Source: Siphonodentalium dalli
Lineage: Eukaryota; Mollusca; Scaphopoda; Gadilida; Siphonodentaliidae
Assembly (NCBI GenBank): GCA_032622095.1
Contig: CP136062.1
Location: 39,310,918-39,374,917, forward strand
DNA length: 64,000 nt
Direction: 5' to 3'
The position numbers and the translations under genes were made by a program. Each line of letters starts with the position of its first letter. The first letter of the stretch is position 1. Below the pieces are notes generated by a model. That model was not told the DNA's origin. It did not search any database and saw only the letters and a list, made by a program, of their open reading frames with translations. Positions 22,781 to 33,075 of the stretch are shown here, piece after piece.

Positions 22781-24196
22781 TCTACAGTTTATGTCAGTGC
22801 TGGGGCACACTGGGGCAGTGTAGCTTAGTGTGAAAAATGTGTGTTTCCATGGCAATGGAGTGTGTTTTTGGCCGGTATAAAACATATGCCTATAATGGTC
22901 TATACCAAGAAAGTTTAATGCAGTAACTCTATCTTGGCATTGATGTGGGGTGCTTTCCTTGGTGGGCTTTCATTTGACACTGGAGATTTCACCACTATGT
23001 GTCAAGGTCATATACAAAAGTCAAGGTCATTGACCAAAATATTAGCTTTTTCATATCGGGTCATACATTTTCTACCCATTGAGTTTATATATCAGTTTTG
23101 AATACGATATCTTTACTCGGAATTATCTAGAGCATATAGGCTACACGGAGAACTGTTTTATGGTTTCAACTGACAAGCCAGTCATGAGAAAAAGACCTCT
23201 AAACTTTGTGGCCATTTTCCAAAATGGGTTAAATTCAGTTATTTCCCGAAATATCGTGCTTTTGTGTATATTATAGAGTTATTTACTTATCTGGGGTCCT
23301 TTAGGGGTTGACTTGTGAATTTATTGAATTTATTGACTAAAGCACGAAACTTATACAAATATATACTTAGTTTTAGGGAAAACTTTTCGGAGGCCGTGCC
23401 CAGGTGGGGTTGTGTCAAATGTCGTTATAAACCCAGGTTTCCGTGACAAAGACACCATATATTTGAAGAAAAATATAAAAAAGACGCATTTGAGAATCAA
23501 CGAATCTTGTGTATTTTGTTGTTGTATGGCACATTTTAGTCACATTTTAATCTGCATTTGAAGTACTACCTTGGCGTGGTAAATGTGACAGTACATTGGC
23601 GACGATACATTTCCATCAAGAACACAGTAACTGCAATTTTGTGACTTTAGTAACTAAATCATGAAACTTCACAAATTTGTTGCGTAGTTAAAATGGACAC
23701 TTTTTGTGGGATGCCCAGTTAGAGGTGTGACAAACTATTGAGATAAAATCTGGTTTCCATGGCCATGGCATCAAATATTATTATTGAAAATCCAACTGCT
23801 AATAACCTGAGACAAATTTTGTTTGAAGAAATGATGTGAACTCATATTGTCATTAAGGATCCATCAATGGACTGGGCCATATGTCTTATAGGGTCAAGGT
23901 CAATTGTCACAGTCATTGTCATTGGCAAAAGGTAATATTTGGTCTATAGTAGGTTAGTCATGAAAGCAATCCCCATCATCATGCATATCTTACATACATG
24001 ACTCATGAGACATTACCCTTGAGATACAACCAGAACAAAATAAACACTATTTGTGACATTAACTAAAGCACGATACTGCACTTATCTGTTTCTTGGTTAT
24101 AGTGGATTTTTTTTTAGGTAATATTTTGTATATTTTTTATAATATGGCTCACATTCCACTACCTCTAGTAGGTTAGTCATAAAATCAATCCCCATC
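22781..24196. repeat. Degenerate dispersed repeats, Polinton target
   Basis: Diverged units share GTTTCCATGGCAATGG-like, TCAAGGTCATTGACC-like and TTAACTAAAGCACGA-like phrases (23334, 23648, 24058). A segment from GTAGGTTAGTCATGAAAGCA at 23950 to ATTAACTAAAGCACGA is repeated from 24170. The second copy is the one split by the Polinton, its remainder lying at 38179-38280. Confidence 0.75.
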
Positions 24197-24202
24197 ATCA
24201 TG
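24197..24202. repeat. Polinton target-site duplication, left
   Basis: ATCATG lies immediately before the first AGTAGTATAGG of the element. The same six bases follow the right end. Confidence 0.95.
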
Positions 24203-24690
24203 AGTAGTATAGGAAGAGTATTCTAGTAGACGGTTTGACTTGACTTTGCTCAGCGCCTGATCCTGAGCTAACAGGGGTTACAGGTCACTACGCGTGGGTG
24301 TATATCGGTGAAGGTTATCACCAGAATAGCGCGTTATCGTGGCGGGTATATCTAGGTCAAGGTCAAACAAAATATTCCGCAACAAATCGGCGAAGGTTAT
24401 CACTAGAATAGCGCGTCATCACGGGTGTGTATGTCTAAGTTATATATAACAATTCGGCGAAGGTTATCACCATAATAGCGCATAAACCACGCGCGTACGT
24501 CTAGGTCCCGGGCAAACAATTCGGCAAGGGTTATCACGAGAATAGCGCGTGATCACGGGTATATATGTCTAGGTCACGGGTAAACAATATATTCCGCAAC
24601 AAATCGGCGAAGGTTATCACGACATTAGCGCGTCATCGGAGGGCGTGTACGTCTAGGTTAGAGACAAAAAAAAATCGGCGGGGCACGGAG
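24203..24690 (+). repeat. Polinton left terminal inverted repeat with inner tandem array
   Basis: After about 100 bases of simple inverted match to the other end, a unit of about 60-82 bp is repeated five times. It is recognisable by CGGCGAAGGTTATCACYAGA, ATAGCGCGT-ATCACGGG, GTCTAGGT and ATTCCGCAACAAAT. Copies start near 24307, 24389, 24463, 24522 and 24604. The same unit makes up the right terminal repeat in inverted orientation. Confidence 0.92.
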
Positions 24691-25519
24691 CCAATGTTTT
24701 CATGGGGTATGGTATAACTGAACGATGACTGCGGTAGGTTTGTACTACAGCACCTGGTAAATAATTGTTAATTAGTAGGCACAGATAGACAGTATAAAAC
24801 GCGAGGTATCCGTTAATTGGCTGACGTTTCTATTTTGAGTAAAAACAATTTCGTTGAGAGTGTGTGTGTGTATCGGTTTGTGGGAGTTAATGGGGTAGTA
24901 TAGGACTATACAAATGTTCTGCTCACGAGAACAAATGCTGTAACCCGCTGAAGCCGTATCGCTGACGCCCGTTTCGTTTGGTCTGGCGCCAATAAAGAGG
25001 GCGGATATATACGAAATGCTTAGTATATAAACGTCGGATGGTTATTGTTACACATTAACGTGAATATATTTCCGGCTATATATGTTATACTTTATAGTTA
25101 TTTAGTTTTATTTTATAAAAGTTGGGTCACAATTGTTTTAATTCAGGAAGTATTCTATTAAGGATAAAGACAAAACCAGGTATGTATATTTATATTTATT
25201 GAATTGTCCTTACGTCCATAATTCATGTTCAATTATAGTTTTGAGAATATATGCTTGAAACCACTGTTACAATCTTATTTGGGGTGGGGGGTACTAACTT
25301 ATAGAGAACTTATTATAGAGAACTGACCTCTTTCACCCACAAAGCTAACTCCAATAACAAGTTTCTCTCAGCTTGGGTTAATGTGGCCACACCAAAATTT
25401 AAATCCCAATACTCCAGCTCACTCTGAAGAGTTAGGGTTTTGAAGTCTTCACAGTGACAGCCGCGTTGAATAAGTTTTGTCAGTTTCTCTTATTCAATTG
25501 TCTTTTGCGAATAATATTG
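24691..25519. other. Left subterminal Polinton region, no gene seen
   Basis: AT-rich; no domain-bearing frame. It includes a G-rich run near 25282. Promoters for inward genes could lie here but none is recognisable. Confidence 0.35.
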
Positions 25520-26010
25520 TTAGTGCCCACGGAAGCCAGCACGCCCCACCTGCGCAATTACGGTAACGTTATATTTTTTTATAATGTCTGAGACGGTTAA
25601 TCTCGTAAAAGGCTTTACGTAAATATGGGGGGCGGTCTTAGAAAATGCAGTAAATCCGGAATTAGAAGTAGAAGGCGCCTTGTCATATCGCCTTTTGCTA
25701 CCCTCGGGTCCTGCTTGTTTCACCTTTCTTTTCTCGGTAGTACTAGGTAGGGCGTTATAAGTAGAAGGCAATGCATCAATAGTAGAATGAAAGCTGTTGG
25801 ACGTTGATGGCAAGCTTGTATTAGTAGTAGATATCTGTCAGAAGTTGCTGGTAACCTCTCACTAGAAGTACAATGCGCAGTAAATCCAGATGTAAATGGC
25901 AAGCGGTCCGACGTTGCTGCAGTAGTAACAGTGCACTAAATCCGCTACTAGAAATAGAATGTACTACAGATGTGTTGGAATTTGGCAGCAAGATCAGAAG
26001 AATCCTCATC
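25520..26010 (-). pseudogene. Ser/Thr-rich Polinton ORF remnant
   Basis: The minus-strand frame from 25813 encodes 97 residues with repeats of LPSTSNS/LPSTYNALPST, a basic patch (TEKRKVK, GSKRRYDK) and a less repetitive C-terminal part (IYVKPFTRLTVSDIIKKYNV). Upstream, related Ser/Gly-rich segments (SSGFSALLLL, SGFTAHCTSSERLPATSD) and an acidic start (SDEDSSDLAAKF) appear in other frames to about 26010. This suggests one longer low-complexity protein broken by frameshifts. The family is not recognised; position next to the left terminus is the only context. Confidence 0.4.
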
Positions 26011-26090
26011 GCTTATTAGTATACATACGGATACCTCTATAGTGCGGGTGCTAGAAGGTTATGAATTGTGATTATATATAGTGAACAGAG

Positions 26091-26385
26091 AAAATGTTGG
26101 CACAAACATATAAGTCTAACACCTAGATAATTGCGATGGAAGTATTACCAGGCAACAGCTGTGGAGGGCTTATGTATGCTCCGGTCTATTTTAGTCTTAA
26201 TTATCATTGTGTAAATGCCAGATAATATATTGTACAGTGAGGCGCGATGCCAAAAATGTTGGCACAGACCATTAAGTCGAGCACTCACATAGTTGCCATG
26301 AAATACTGCCAGCTAACCGGCGTATGTATGCTCTGGTCTGTTCTAGTCTTAATTATCCTTGTGCATGTATGTCGGGAGCCAATAT
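26091..26385. repeat. 162-bp direct duplication inside the Polinton
   Basis: AAAATGTTGGCACA begins both copies (26091 and 26253). They share TAAGTC-AGCA, TGTATGCTC-GGTCT and TTTAGTCTTAATTATC-TTGTG at about 75-80% by eye. Confidence 0.8.
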
Positions 26386-27374
26386 ATATATATTGTAGCG
26401 GGTTTAGTCTACTTTCCTATGCAGGTAAACTAACACTACAGAGTTTGGAAAAATCTCACGACAGAAATACGAGCTTTAGTGTCAACAGGTGGAATTTCTA
26501 AACGGAATTGTAATACGACCCTGCCTAACTATGCTTAAAAGCCATGTCCTGATTGGCCAGTGGCCCGAGTTACCATGGCTATCTCGTTCCAGTTTTGTGG
26601 TACATTTCTACTTTTTCCAATTGTACCACGAAAAAAATCGGTTTATTCAGATCGCCGCACGCGACTTTTCCCGTCTTTTCTAACTCCGCGCAAACGGGGC
26701 ATCAACGGAGTACACCCGCAACCCTTTGAATTTTTCTACATCTTGACAATCTTGCGAATTTTCTAGCGATTTGTCGCTTGAAACCAGTTTGGTTGCCAAT
26801 GAATATGGTCCAAATGATGTTATGGTATATTGATATATGTTACGACCAAAGAAAGTTACTTAATAAGTATATTAAATGACAAAATAAATCCATGGGGCCG
26901 GGCTGTGCATTCGTCGATTCGAATCTCGATCATATTCGATATTTCGGAATCAAGTTGAAAATGAAAGCGTTTGTTCACCAGTATACAGAAGGGGAATAAG
27001 ATCATTTAGATCGCTTTGTGTAAGGAAAATGGTCCATAGTCGATGATCATATTCATGTTGTCCCAACAACGTTCAAAACAGAAATGACCGAAATCGTATT
27101 TCCTGTACAATTTAAATGAAACGCACGGGCGCCGCTGAAAACACATCGTTTTTTAGCCAATCACAACGATTATTTCTAGAAGAGGTGCCTCGAAAAGTCA
27201 ACTGGGGAATTTCATAACAAGACTAGACATTACCAGAGTACTCCATGCACAGAAATCGAGTACGTCCAATACGAATTACACCACGAAATGTTTTCTCACC
27301 TGAGACCGAAAAAGCGCAGTATTTCGTTGACTATTCAGTCGAATTGTGACCATAAACTTTCAGTCGTATTACAA
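26386..27374. other. Polinton stretch without a recognisable gene
   Basis: Capsid genes could be expected in a stretch like this, but no frame over about 85 codons or capsid-like sequence is present. A small hairpin-like pair, TTTTGTGGTACA and TTGTACCACGAAAA, lies at 26593-26636. It uses the same words as the large palindrome at 27375-27521, hinting that 26.6-27.5 kb may hold an inserted foldback element. Confidence 0.35.
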
Positions 27375-27521
27375 AAGAAATAAATACACGGTGTATCGGT
27401 GTGTATGGTCAAGTTGTACCACAAAAAACTGATTGTAGGACTCCGCTACGCGTCGTCCTACAATCAGTTTTTTGTGGTACAACTTGACCATACACACCTC
27501 TACACCGTGTATTTATTTCTT
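27375..27521. repeat. Near-perfect palindrome, arms about 67 bp
   Basis: AAGAAATAAATACACGGTGT on the left pairs with ACACCGTGTATTTATTTCTT on the right. Pairing continues inward through GTGTGTATGGTCAAGTTGTA and CCACAAAAAACTGATTGTAG to a 13-base centre (TCCGCTACGCGTC). Only a mismatch or two is visible. It lies upstream of the zinc-finger exons. It may be a foldback MITE or an extruding element; function unknown. Confidence 0.9.
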
Positions 27522-27707
27522 AAATAACACAATGGTATGTATAATTAAAACAAATAAATTGTTTTTCAATTTTTTTTTTCTTCTCAACAATATAGTCATG
27601 TGATATATCAAATTACTCATCTCGACGTATCCACTACAATTTTTATCAAACTTATATGTATATATTTTGAATAATTTAAAGAAATGTTATAACACCACTA
27701 TTTCCAA

Positions 27708-27974
27708 ATGCTAAATGTTGGGGGTTATATTACGGCCCTATATCAAAATGGTTTTTCGTTTTCTTTTTTCTTCTTCTTACTCCTTTTATTCCCTTTTAGG
27801 AAATCAACCGCGACAAAGTACCATCACCACCACCACTATTATCTTCTATTGTATCAAACACAGAGATATCAAGAAAAATGTCCGAAGTGCGAATATATTG
27901 GCCAATCAAATGTCGACAAGCTTAATCATAAAGATTTACATAGGATATTGGATAATATCTGCCAAACGTATTCC
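27708..27974 (+). pseudogene. Zinc-finger exon 1 of the Polinton polymerase gene
   Basis: The frame ends at TAT TCC before the donor GTGAGT (27975). It contains one C2H2-like finger, CPKCEYIGQSNVDKLNH with H-x3-H. A pyrimidine tract and AG at 27797-27798 may be an acceptor, so the true exon may start near 27799 and the N-terminal Phe-rich residues may be intronic. The exon ends in phase 0, in frame with the next finger exon. Confidence 0.5.
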
Positions 27975-28086
27975 GTGAGTATTATCTTTGTATGTATAGT
28001 TTTATTTATTATACCTAAATAAATTTTCTAATTGTAGGGGAAACAAATTCTGTGGAATTCAATTATTTATTTACTTCTATTTAAAG

Positions 28087-28278
28087 GTTACTCCCAGTGA
28101 ATTCGCCTGCAGTCAGTGTGACAACGTGTATACTCAGAAGAACAACCTCTCTCGTCACTCGCGGGCGCAACACGACGGTATTCAATACCTGTGTTCAAAA
28201 TGCGGTAAACTGTTCAAATACAGAAGCGATAGCGTGAAACACGAGAAGACATGCGCAAGTGTGTTGTATTATGACAAG
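28087..28278 (+). pseudogene. Zinc-finger exon 2 (tandem duplicate)
   Basis: A 64-codon exon flanked by AG at its start and GTATGT after it, phase 0 on both sides. It encodes two C2H2 fingers: FACSQCDNVYTQKNNLSRH and YLCSKCGKLFKYRSDSVKH. The next exon opens with the same two fingers (FACHRCTKVFTQKKNLARH, YPCSKCSKVYKYRSDRVKH), 351 bases downstream, so this is an exon duplication. No stop lies within it. DNA or RNA binding at the N terminus of the polymerase is inferred. Confidence 0.75.
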
Positions 28279-28437
28279 GTATGTATCATATATGTTTAAT
28301 GGTAAAAATTAAAAAAAATTAAAAAACCTTTTGCTGTAGGTGGGATAGCTATTATATAATTATATACCAAATATCTACCTACATGTATATATATATATAT
28401 ACGACGCAGTATGAGTATTTATTTTTTTTATTTTCAG

Positions 28438-29139
28438 GAGGTCGTATTCGCCTGCCATCGGTGTACCAAGGTGTTTACCCAAAAAAAAAACCTAGCTCGT
28501 CACAAGCGGAAGCAACACGACGGCGTTCAATATCCGTGCTCAAAATGTAGTAAAGTATACAAATACAGAAGCGATAGGGTAAAACACGAGAAGGTATGCC
28601 TGGGTACCCGGACCTCGTATTCGTGTTCAATATGTTCAAAGTCGTTCGATGATAAAAGCAACAAAAAGAAACACGAACTGATATGTGTCGGTACCCACCA
28701 CGTGTGTGACGTTTGTCAAATGAGATGTGCTACGGCGGGGGGACTCAGACAGCATAACAACACTCATCAACGACAACAGAAAAGAAAACGTAGCGATATA
28801 ACCTATTCCGTAGCGGCCAAACGTCCTAAAAGGAAAGTACCAATAAATTGTTATTGCTGTCGGCAATGCACCGAAAAATTCCCTAATCGTCACGAGTTAT
28901 ATCTACACAGAAAAAATATACACTTTCAAACCGGGGGTGGTATACAGAAAAAAACGTGGGGAGACGAGCCACCGCCTTGGCAAGATAACACCGGAGCGAA
29001 TGACTCTGATTTAGAAGAAGTGTATTTAGCTAATAGGGACACGATATTACAACACAAGAAAGGAGCGATATATAACTTATACAATTTCCCACTAACCAAC
29101 GAGGTCACTATAAAAACACTGATCACTTGTATAAGATAA
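28438..29139 (+). pseudogene. Zinc-finger exon 3 joined to polymerase N-terminal region
   Basis: This follows the acceptor TTTTCAG. Fingers: the duplicated pair, then YSCSICSKSFDDKSNKKKH, a C-x2-C finger HVCDVCQMRCATAGGLRQH, a basic linker (QQKRKRSD, AAKRPKRKV) and YCCRQCTEKFPNRHELYLH. It then reads straight into Polinton-polymerase sequence: KKTWGDEPPPWQDN and HKKGAIYNLYNFP, characteristic of the family's N-terminal region. A TAA (29137-29139) interrupts the frame, and the same frame continues on the other side. Fingers and polymerase are therefore one reading frame in this element. Confidence 0.85.
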
Positions 29140-30444
29140 ATATATAAGGACAAGAAAAGTGCTATGCGCGTAAACCTAATGTTCGGAGTAATATTGAAGA
29201 ACAAAGAAAATGGTAGATACCGCTACTACGCCCCGTATAAGAACAGCGCCGTATTTGATACCCCAATGTACCTTTCCAGGAGGGCGGATATCAGAAAGCT
29301 GAAATCCAGATTGAGTGAAATGGATATGACCCCAGTTCTGCTGAAATCGAGACCTGACACCGCCTGGGTTCCGGTGTTAATAACCAACGTAAATTTCGAG
29401 GTTTTCGGCTTGAACTATCCCGTAGGAAGAGGGGACGTCCCAGATTATCTCGCGCGAAAGATGAGTATTCACACTCTAATCAACAATGTACGAGGCGGAC
29501 GACGATACAACGACAACCTATGCGCTTTTCGCTGTATCGCGCTCCACAAAGGATATAAACTTTATAATCTGGAAAATGCGACCAAGCAATATTTCAGCGA
29601 GTGGAAAAAGTATAAATCAATCGGCAAGCACTTCGACGGGGTATGCTTCGAAGAGTTTCCCGACCTCGAAAAATTGTTCAAACTAAACCTGGAGGTGTAC
29701 AATTTAAACGAAGATGGTTTCGCCATATCAGTGTACATGTCCAGGAGAAAGCACGATACAACCTTATACGTCAATATTTACGAAAATCATATGATGTATA
29801 TAAAGAATTTCGCTCAATATGCGAGCAAGTACCAATGCGTCAGCTGCGATCGCCACTTTCCGAAATCTTATAATTTACGACGACACCAAGTGATTTGAGT
29901 CAACCAGACGGAGTTCGTATACCCCGGTGGGTTTTACAAGGATTTCAAAAGCATCTTCATCCAGTTGGAACAACAAGGCATACACGTACCGAAGAACGAG
30001 CGAATATATCCGTGGTTTATTTGTTTCGATTACGAGTCGCTGCTTCAAAAGGTGGACAATGACGCGTCCGGTCAAAATCTTGAATGGATTCAGAGACACG
30101 TACCCGTAAGCGTGTCTATTTGCAGTAATATCGAAGGACATACTGAACCTTTCTGTATAGTGGAACCCGACACTAATACTCTGGTGGAATGTATGGTGGC
30201 CTCTATGTACGAGATATACGCGACCGTCTCTGAGTTGGCGGAGGATAAATGGGGTTGGGTGGTGCAAAAAATTAACGAGAAAATAAAGGCTAAGGATGAT
30301 GATGATGATGATAATGATGATGATGATGATGATGAGGATGATGATGATAACGAAGACGCCGGTAAGAAGAAGAGGAAGAAGCACACAACCCTAAGTAGTT
30401 TACTCGGCAAATTCTCTCAATATATGTCTCAAGTCAAACTATGA
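29140..30444 (+). pseudogene. Polinton DNA polymerase B: N-terminal and exonuclease part
   Basis: Same frame as the previous segment. It contains FGVILKNKENGRYRYYAPYK, WVPVLITNVNFEVFGLNYPV, a conserved DNLCAFRCIALHKGY block, and a further C2H2-type finger (YQCVSCDRHFPKSYNLRRH). An in-frame TGA follows (29896-29898), then TEFVYPGGFY and exonuclease motif I, FDYES, at about 30025. A run of Asp codons (GAT microsatellite, about 30295-30350) followed by KKKRKK interrupts the 3'-5' exonuclease domain. The frame is lost near 30436, where the sequence normally leading into the next exonuclease motif is missing. Role: replication of the element, with proofreading. Confidence 0.92.
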
Positions 30445-30445
30445 C

Positions 30446-32804
30446 TTGAATTTGATTAAGATTTGCCTAGCTAGACACCTGTACTTACACGACGAGGAGC
30501 GAGTTTTTGTGGTCAAGAAGAACAACTTGTACATGTGTATAGCTTCTAAGCGCCTCAAATTCCTCGATATATCTCATTACCTATCGCCGGGTTCGTCTTA
30601 CGTCAAATTCCTCAAGGCGTACGACGTCAAAGAAACGAAAGGCTTCTTTCCATACGACTTTTTTGACGATATCGACAAGTTGAATGCGAAGCGACTACCG
30701 CCTCACGAGGCCTTCTACAACTCGATGTCAAAATCAAATATCAGCGAAGCCGACTATGCTTACTGTCAGCTCGTGTGGGAAACTGAAGCTATGTCGGCCT
30801 TTAAAGATTTTCTCGTATGGTACAACAACAGAGACGTCAAACCCTTCGTGACTGCGGTCGAACGTTTGCAAACGTTTTATTTCGATAAAAATATCGACGT
30901 CTTCAAAACCGCTATATCAGTACCCGGAATCGCCAGGCAATTGGCCTTTCATGCCGCGCGTGAAAACGACGCGAACTTCGCGCTGTTCGGAAAGAACGAC
31001 TCGTCTTTGTTCAAAACGGTGAAGGATAATCTCACGGGAGGACCCGCGATAATCTTTACGAGAAATCACTGCGGCGGAAAAACATTTATCAGAGCCGGTA
31101 GCGATTTATGTCAATCAGTACAGGGTTTCGACGCCAACGCCCTTTATTTGAATTCCTTCGAGAAAGCGATGCCGGTCGGTGCTTATATTATAAGAAGGGC
31201 CGAGAACGAATTCAAACCCGAGTTACGAGATAAATTCTTATCCGCCTATCATTGGATGGATTGGCTCACGCGTCACGAAGGTCTAGATATCCAACACAAA
31301 ATGAACAGCGGCTTCGAAGTACGAATCGGCAAATTTCCGGTCGACGGTTTTCAACCGGCTAAAGACGAACACAGTCGAGCCATTATCTTCCAATTCCACG
31401 GCTGTTGGTTTCACGGACATTCGGGTTGTTCAGTCACCCGTAATATCACGAACGAGAAATGGTTGAAGACTAGAGAAGCCAAATTTAGAAAAACGAACGA
31501 TTCCACCGAATATTTCCGAAGTTTGGGTTACGAAGTCAGAGAAATATGGGAATGCGAATATAAAGAATACTGCCAAAATACTCCGAAGATATACCAATTC
31601 ATCAACGCTACGAGGCCTCAATTTTTCCGTCGCCACAGACAACGGGTGAGCGAGGAAGAGATTTTGAAAGGTATCACAGACGACGAGCTGTTCGGAATGA
31701 TCGAGGTCGATATTGAAGTTCCCGTCGAATGGCCGACTTCGCTGCCCTCGACACCCGCACTCGATCCTCATGAATATTTCGCTGAAATGTCCCCGATTTT
31801 CTGCAACACCGATATTCCCTTCGACGCTATCGGCGAGCATATGCAAGATCACGCGCGGGAGCACGATCTTTCGCCAAAGCCGTGTCGTCTCTTGGTCGGA
31901 GGTATGAAGGCCAGGCAAATTTTATTGGCGAGTCCTCTGCTAAAATGGTATTTACAGCACGGTATAGTAGTGACGAAGATCTACCAGGTAGTGGAGTATC
32001 GGTCCCAATGCTGTTTCCAATCGTTCGTAGACCGGGTCAGCGACGCTAGGAGGAATATTACGAAGTCGAAATGGCTAAGCAAAAAATCAAGCTGGACCTA
32101 CCTATCCAAGTGGAATTCTTTATTCTGCAATACGCTAAACGAAGAATGTTGAAATTCTATTACGATTTCCTCGATTTATACGTGGAGAGACGTAATTTCG
32201 AATACCTAGAAATGGACACAGATTCGCCGGGAAAACGCTCAGAGACGTAATCAAACCGGACATGTTGCATAAGTATGACGAAGGTATGTCGGGCTTATGT
32301 CACGATGATAACTCGGAGGATCGCTGGTTCCCGAAGACTTGTTGTACGATACACGCCGCTTTCGACAAACGAAAACCGGGATTATTTAAGCTAGAATACA
32401 GCGGAGACGAGATGATCGGTCTTTGCTCGAAAACCTACATCGTCCGAAAGGCGAAGGTGGTTAAACCTTCCAGGACCAGAATCGTCGGATACGGGCTACT
32501 GAGGAAAGCTATCAATCTGAAAAAGAAGTCACTCCCGAAATTTCGGAAAACGAATGAATATAAAATCAGCTCCAAGGTATTACGAAAATGCCGCATTAAA
32601 GCGTCGATGTATATTTATAGAAGGGTACTCCGAAGCGGACGAGTAGGATCAGGGACGAACCGCGGATTCAGGGCTAGACACAACACCATATACACGTACA
32701 CGCAGGAGAAGAGAGGTTTTTCATATTTTTATTGCAAAAGAGAGGTACTGAGATGCGGGAAACGCACGCGACCGTTAGATATTACATTAACTCCGGTAAA
32801 ATGA
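30446..32804 (+). pseudogene. Polinton DNA polymerase B: polymerase part
   Basis: Protein-primed family-B polymerase region. YDLNLIK opens it. The motif A area is SVQGFDANALYLNS (about 31120-31160), and the catalytic MDTDS of motif C is at 32212-32226. Polinton-typical phrases include FQFHGCWFHGH, KIKLDLPIQVEFFILQYAKR and ERNFEYLEMDTDS-like context. Between VDRVSDARR (about 32045) and the YAKRR segment, the usual motif B (Lys followed by NSxYG) is absent and the frame changes, so a deletion is inferred. The frame changes again just after MDTDS, then runs to 32804 with a basic C terminus. Not functional in this copy. Confidence 0.92.
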
Positions 32805-33075
32805 AGGATGGGGAGCCCCCCAGTATACACATGGAATAGAACAACAACAAACAAAAAACAAAACTACGCTGGTAAATACGCCTCTTTCATACGCGGTTCG
32901 GTGGGGTGGTAACCCCCCCCCACCCTACGCTACCCGACTCTCTCTCTGAGAGAGAGTCGAAGAAAGAAAAGAGCCAGTCCCAAGCCTGGAAAAAAAAGTA
33001 TGAGGGCCAGCCGCCGCCGCCGTCCCCCATCCCGGGGTAAGGGGGAAGGGGGGGTAAAAACAAAAACGAATGAAT
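32805..33075. other. Gap between convergent polymerase and integrase genes
   Basis: Low-complexity sequence: C and G runs, a CCG-rich stretch, and a near-palindrome GACTCTCTCTCTGAGAGAGAG-type hairpin at about 32936-32958. It breaks the C-terminal homology of the integrase, so part of it may be an insertion. A hairpin between convergent genes could act in transcript ending, but that is speculation. Confidence 0.4.

Noticed and set aside
26918-26935. tRNA T-loop-like GATTCGAATCTCG
   Set aside because: No acceptor stem, D arm or anticodon arm could be folded around it.
30090-30410. Minus-strand frames rich in Ser or Ile opposite the polymerase
   Set aside because: They are the antisense of the GAT microsatellite and polymerase coding strand.
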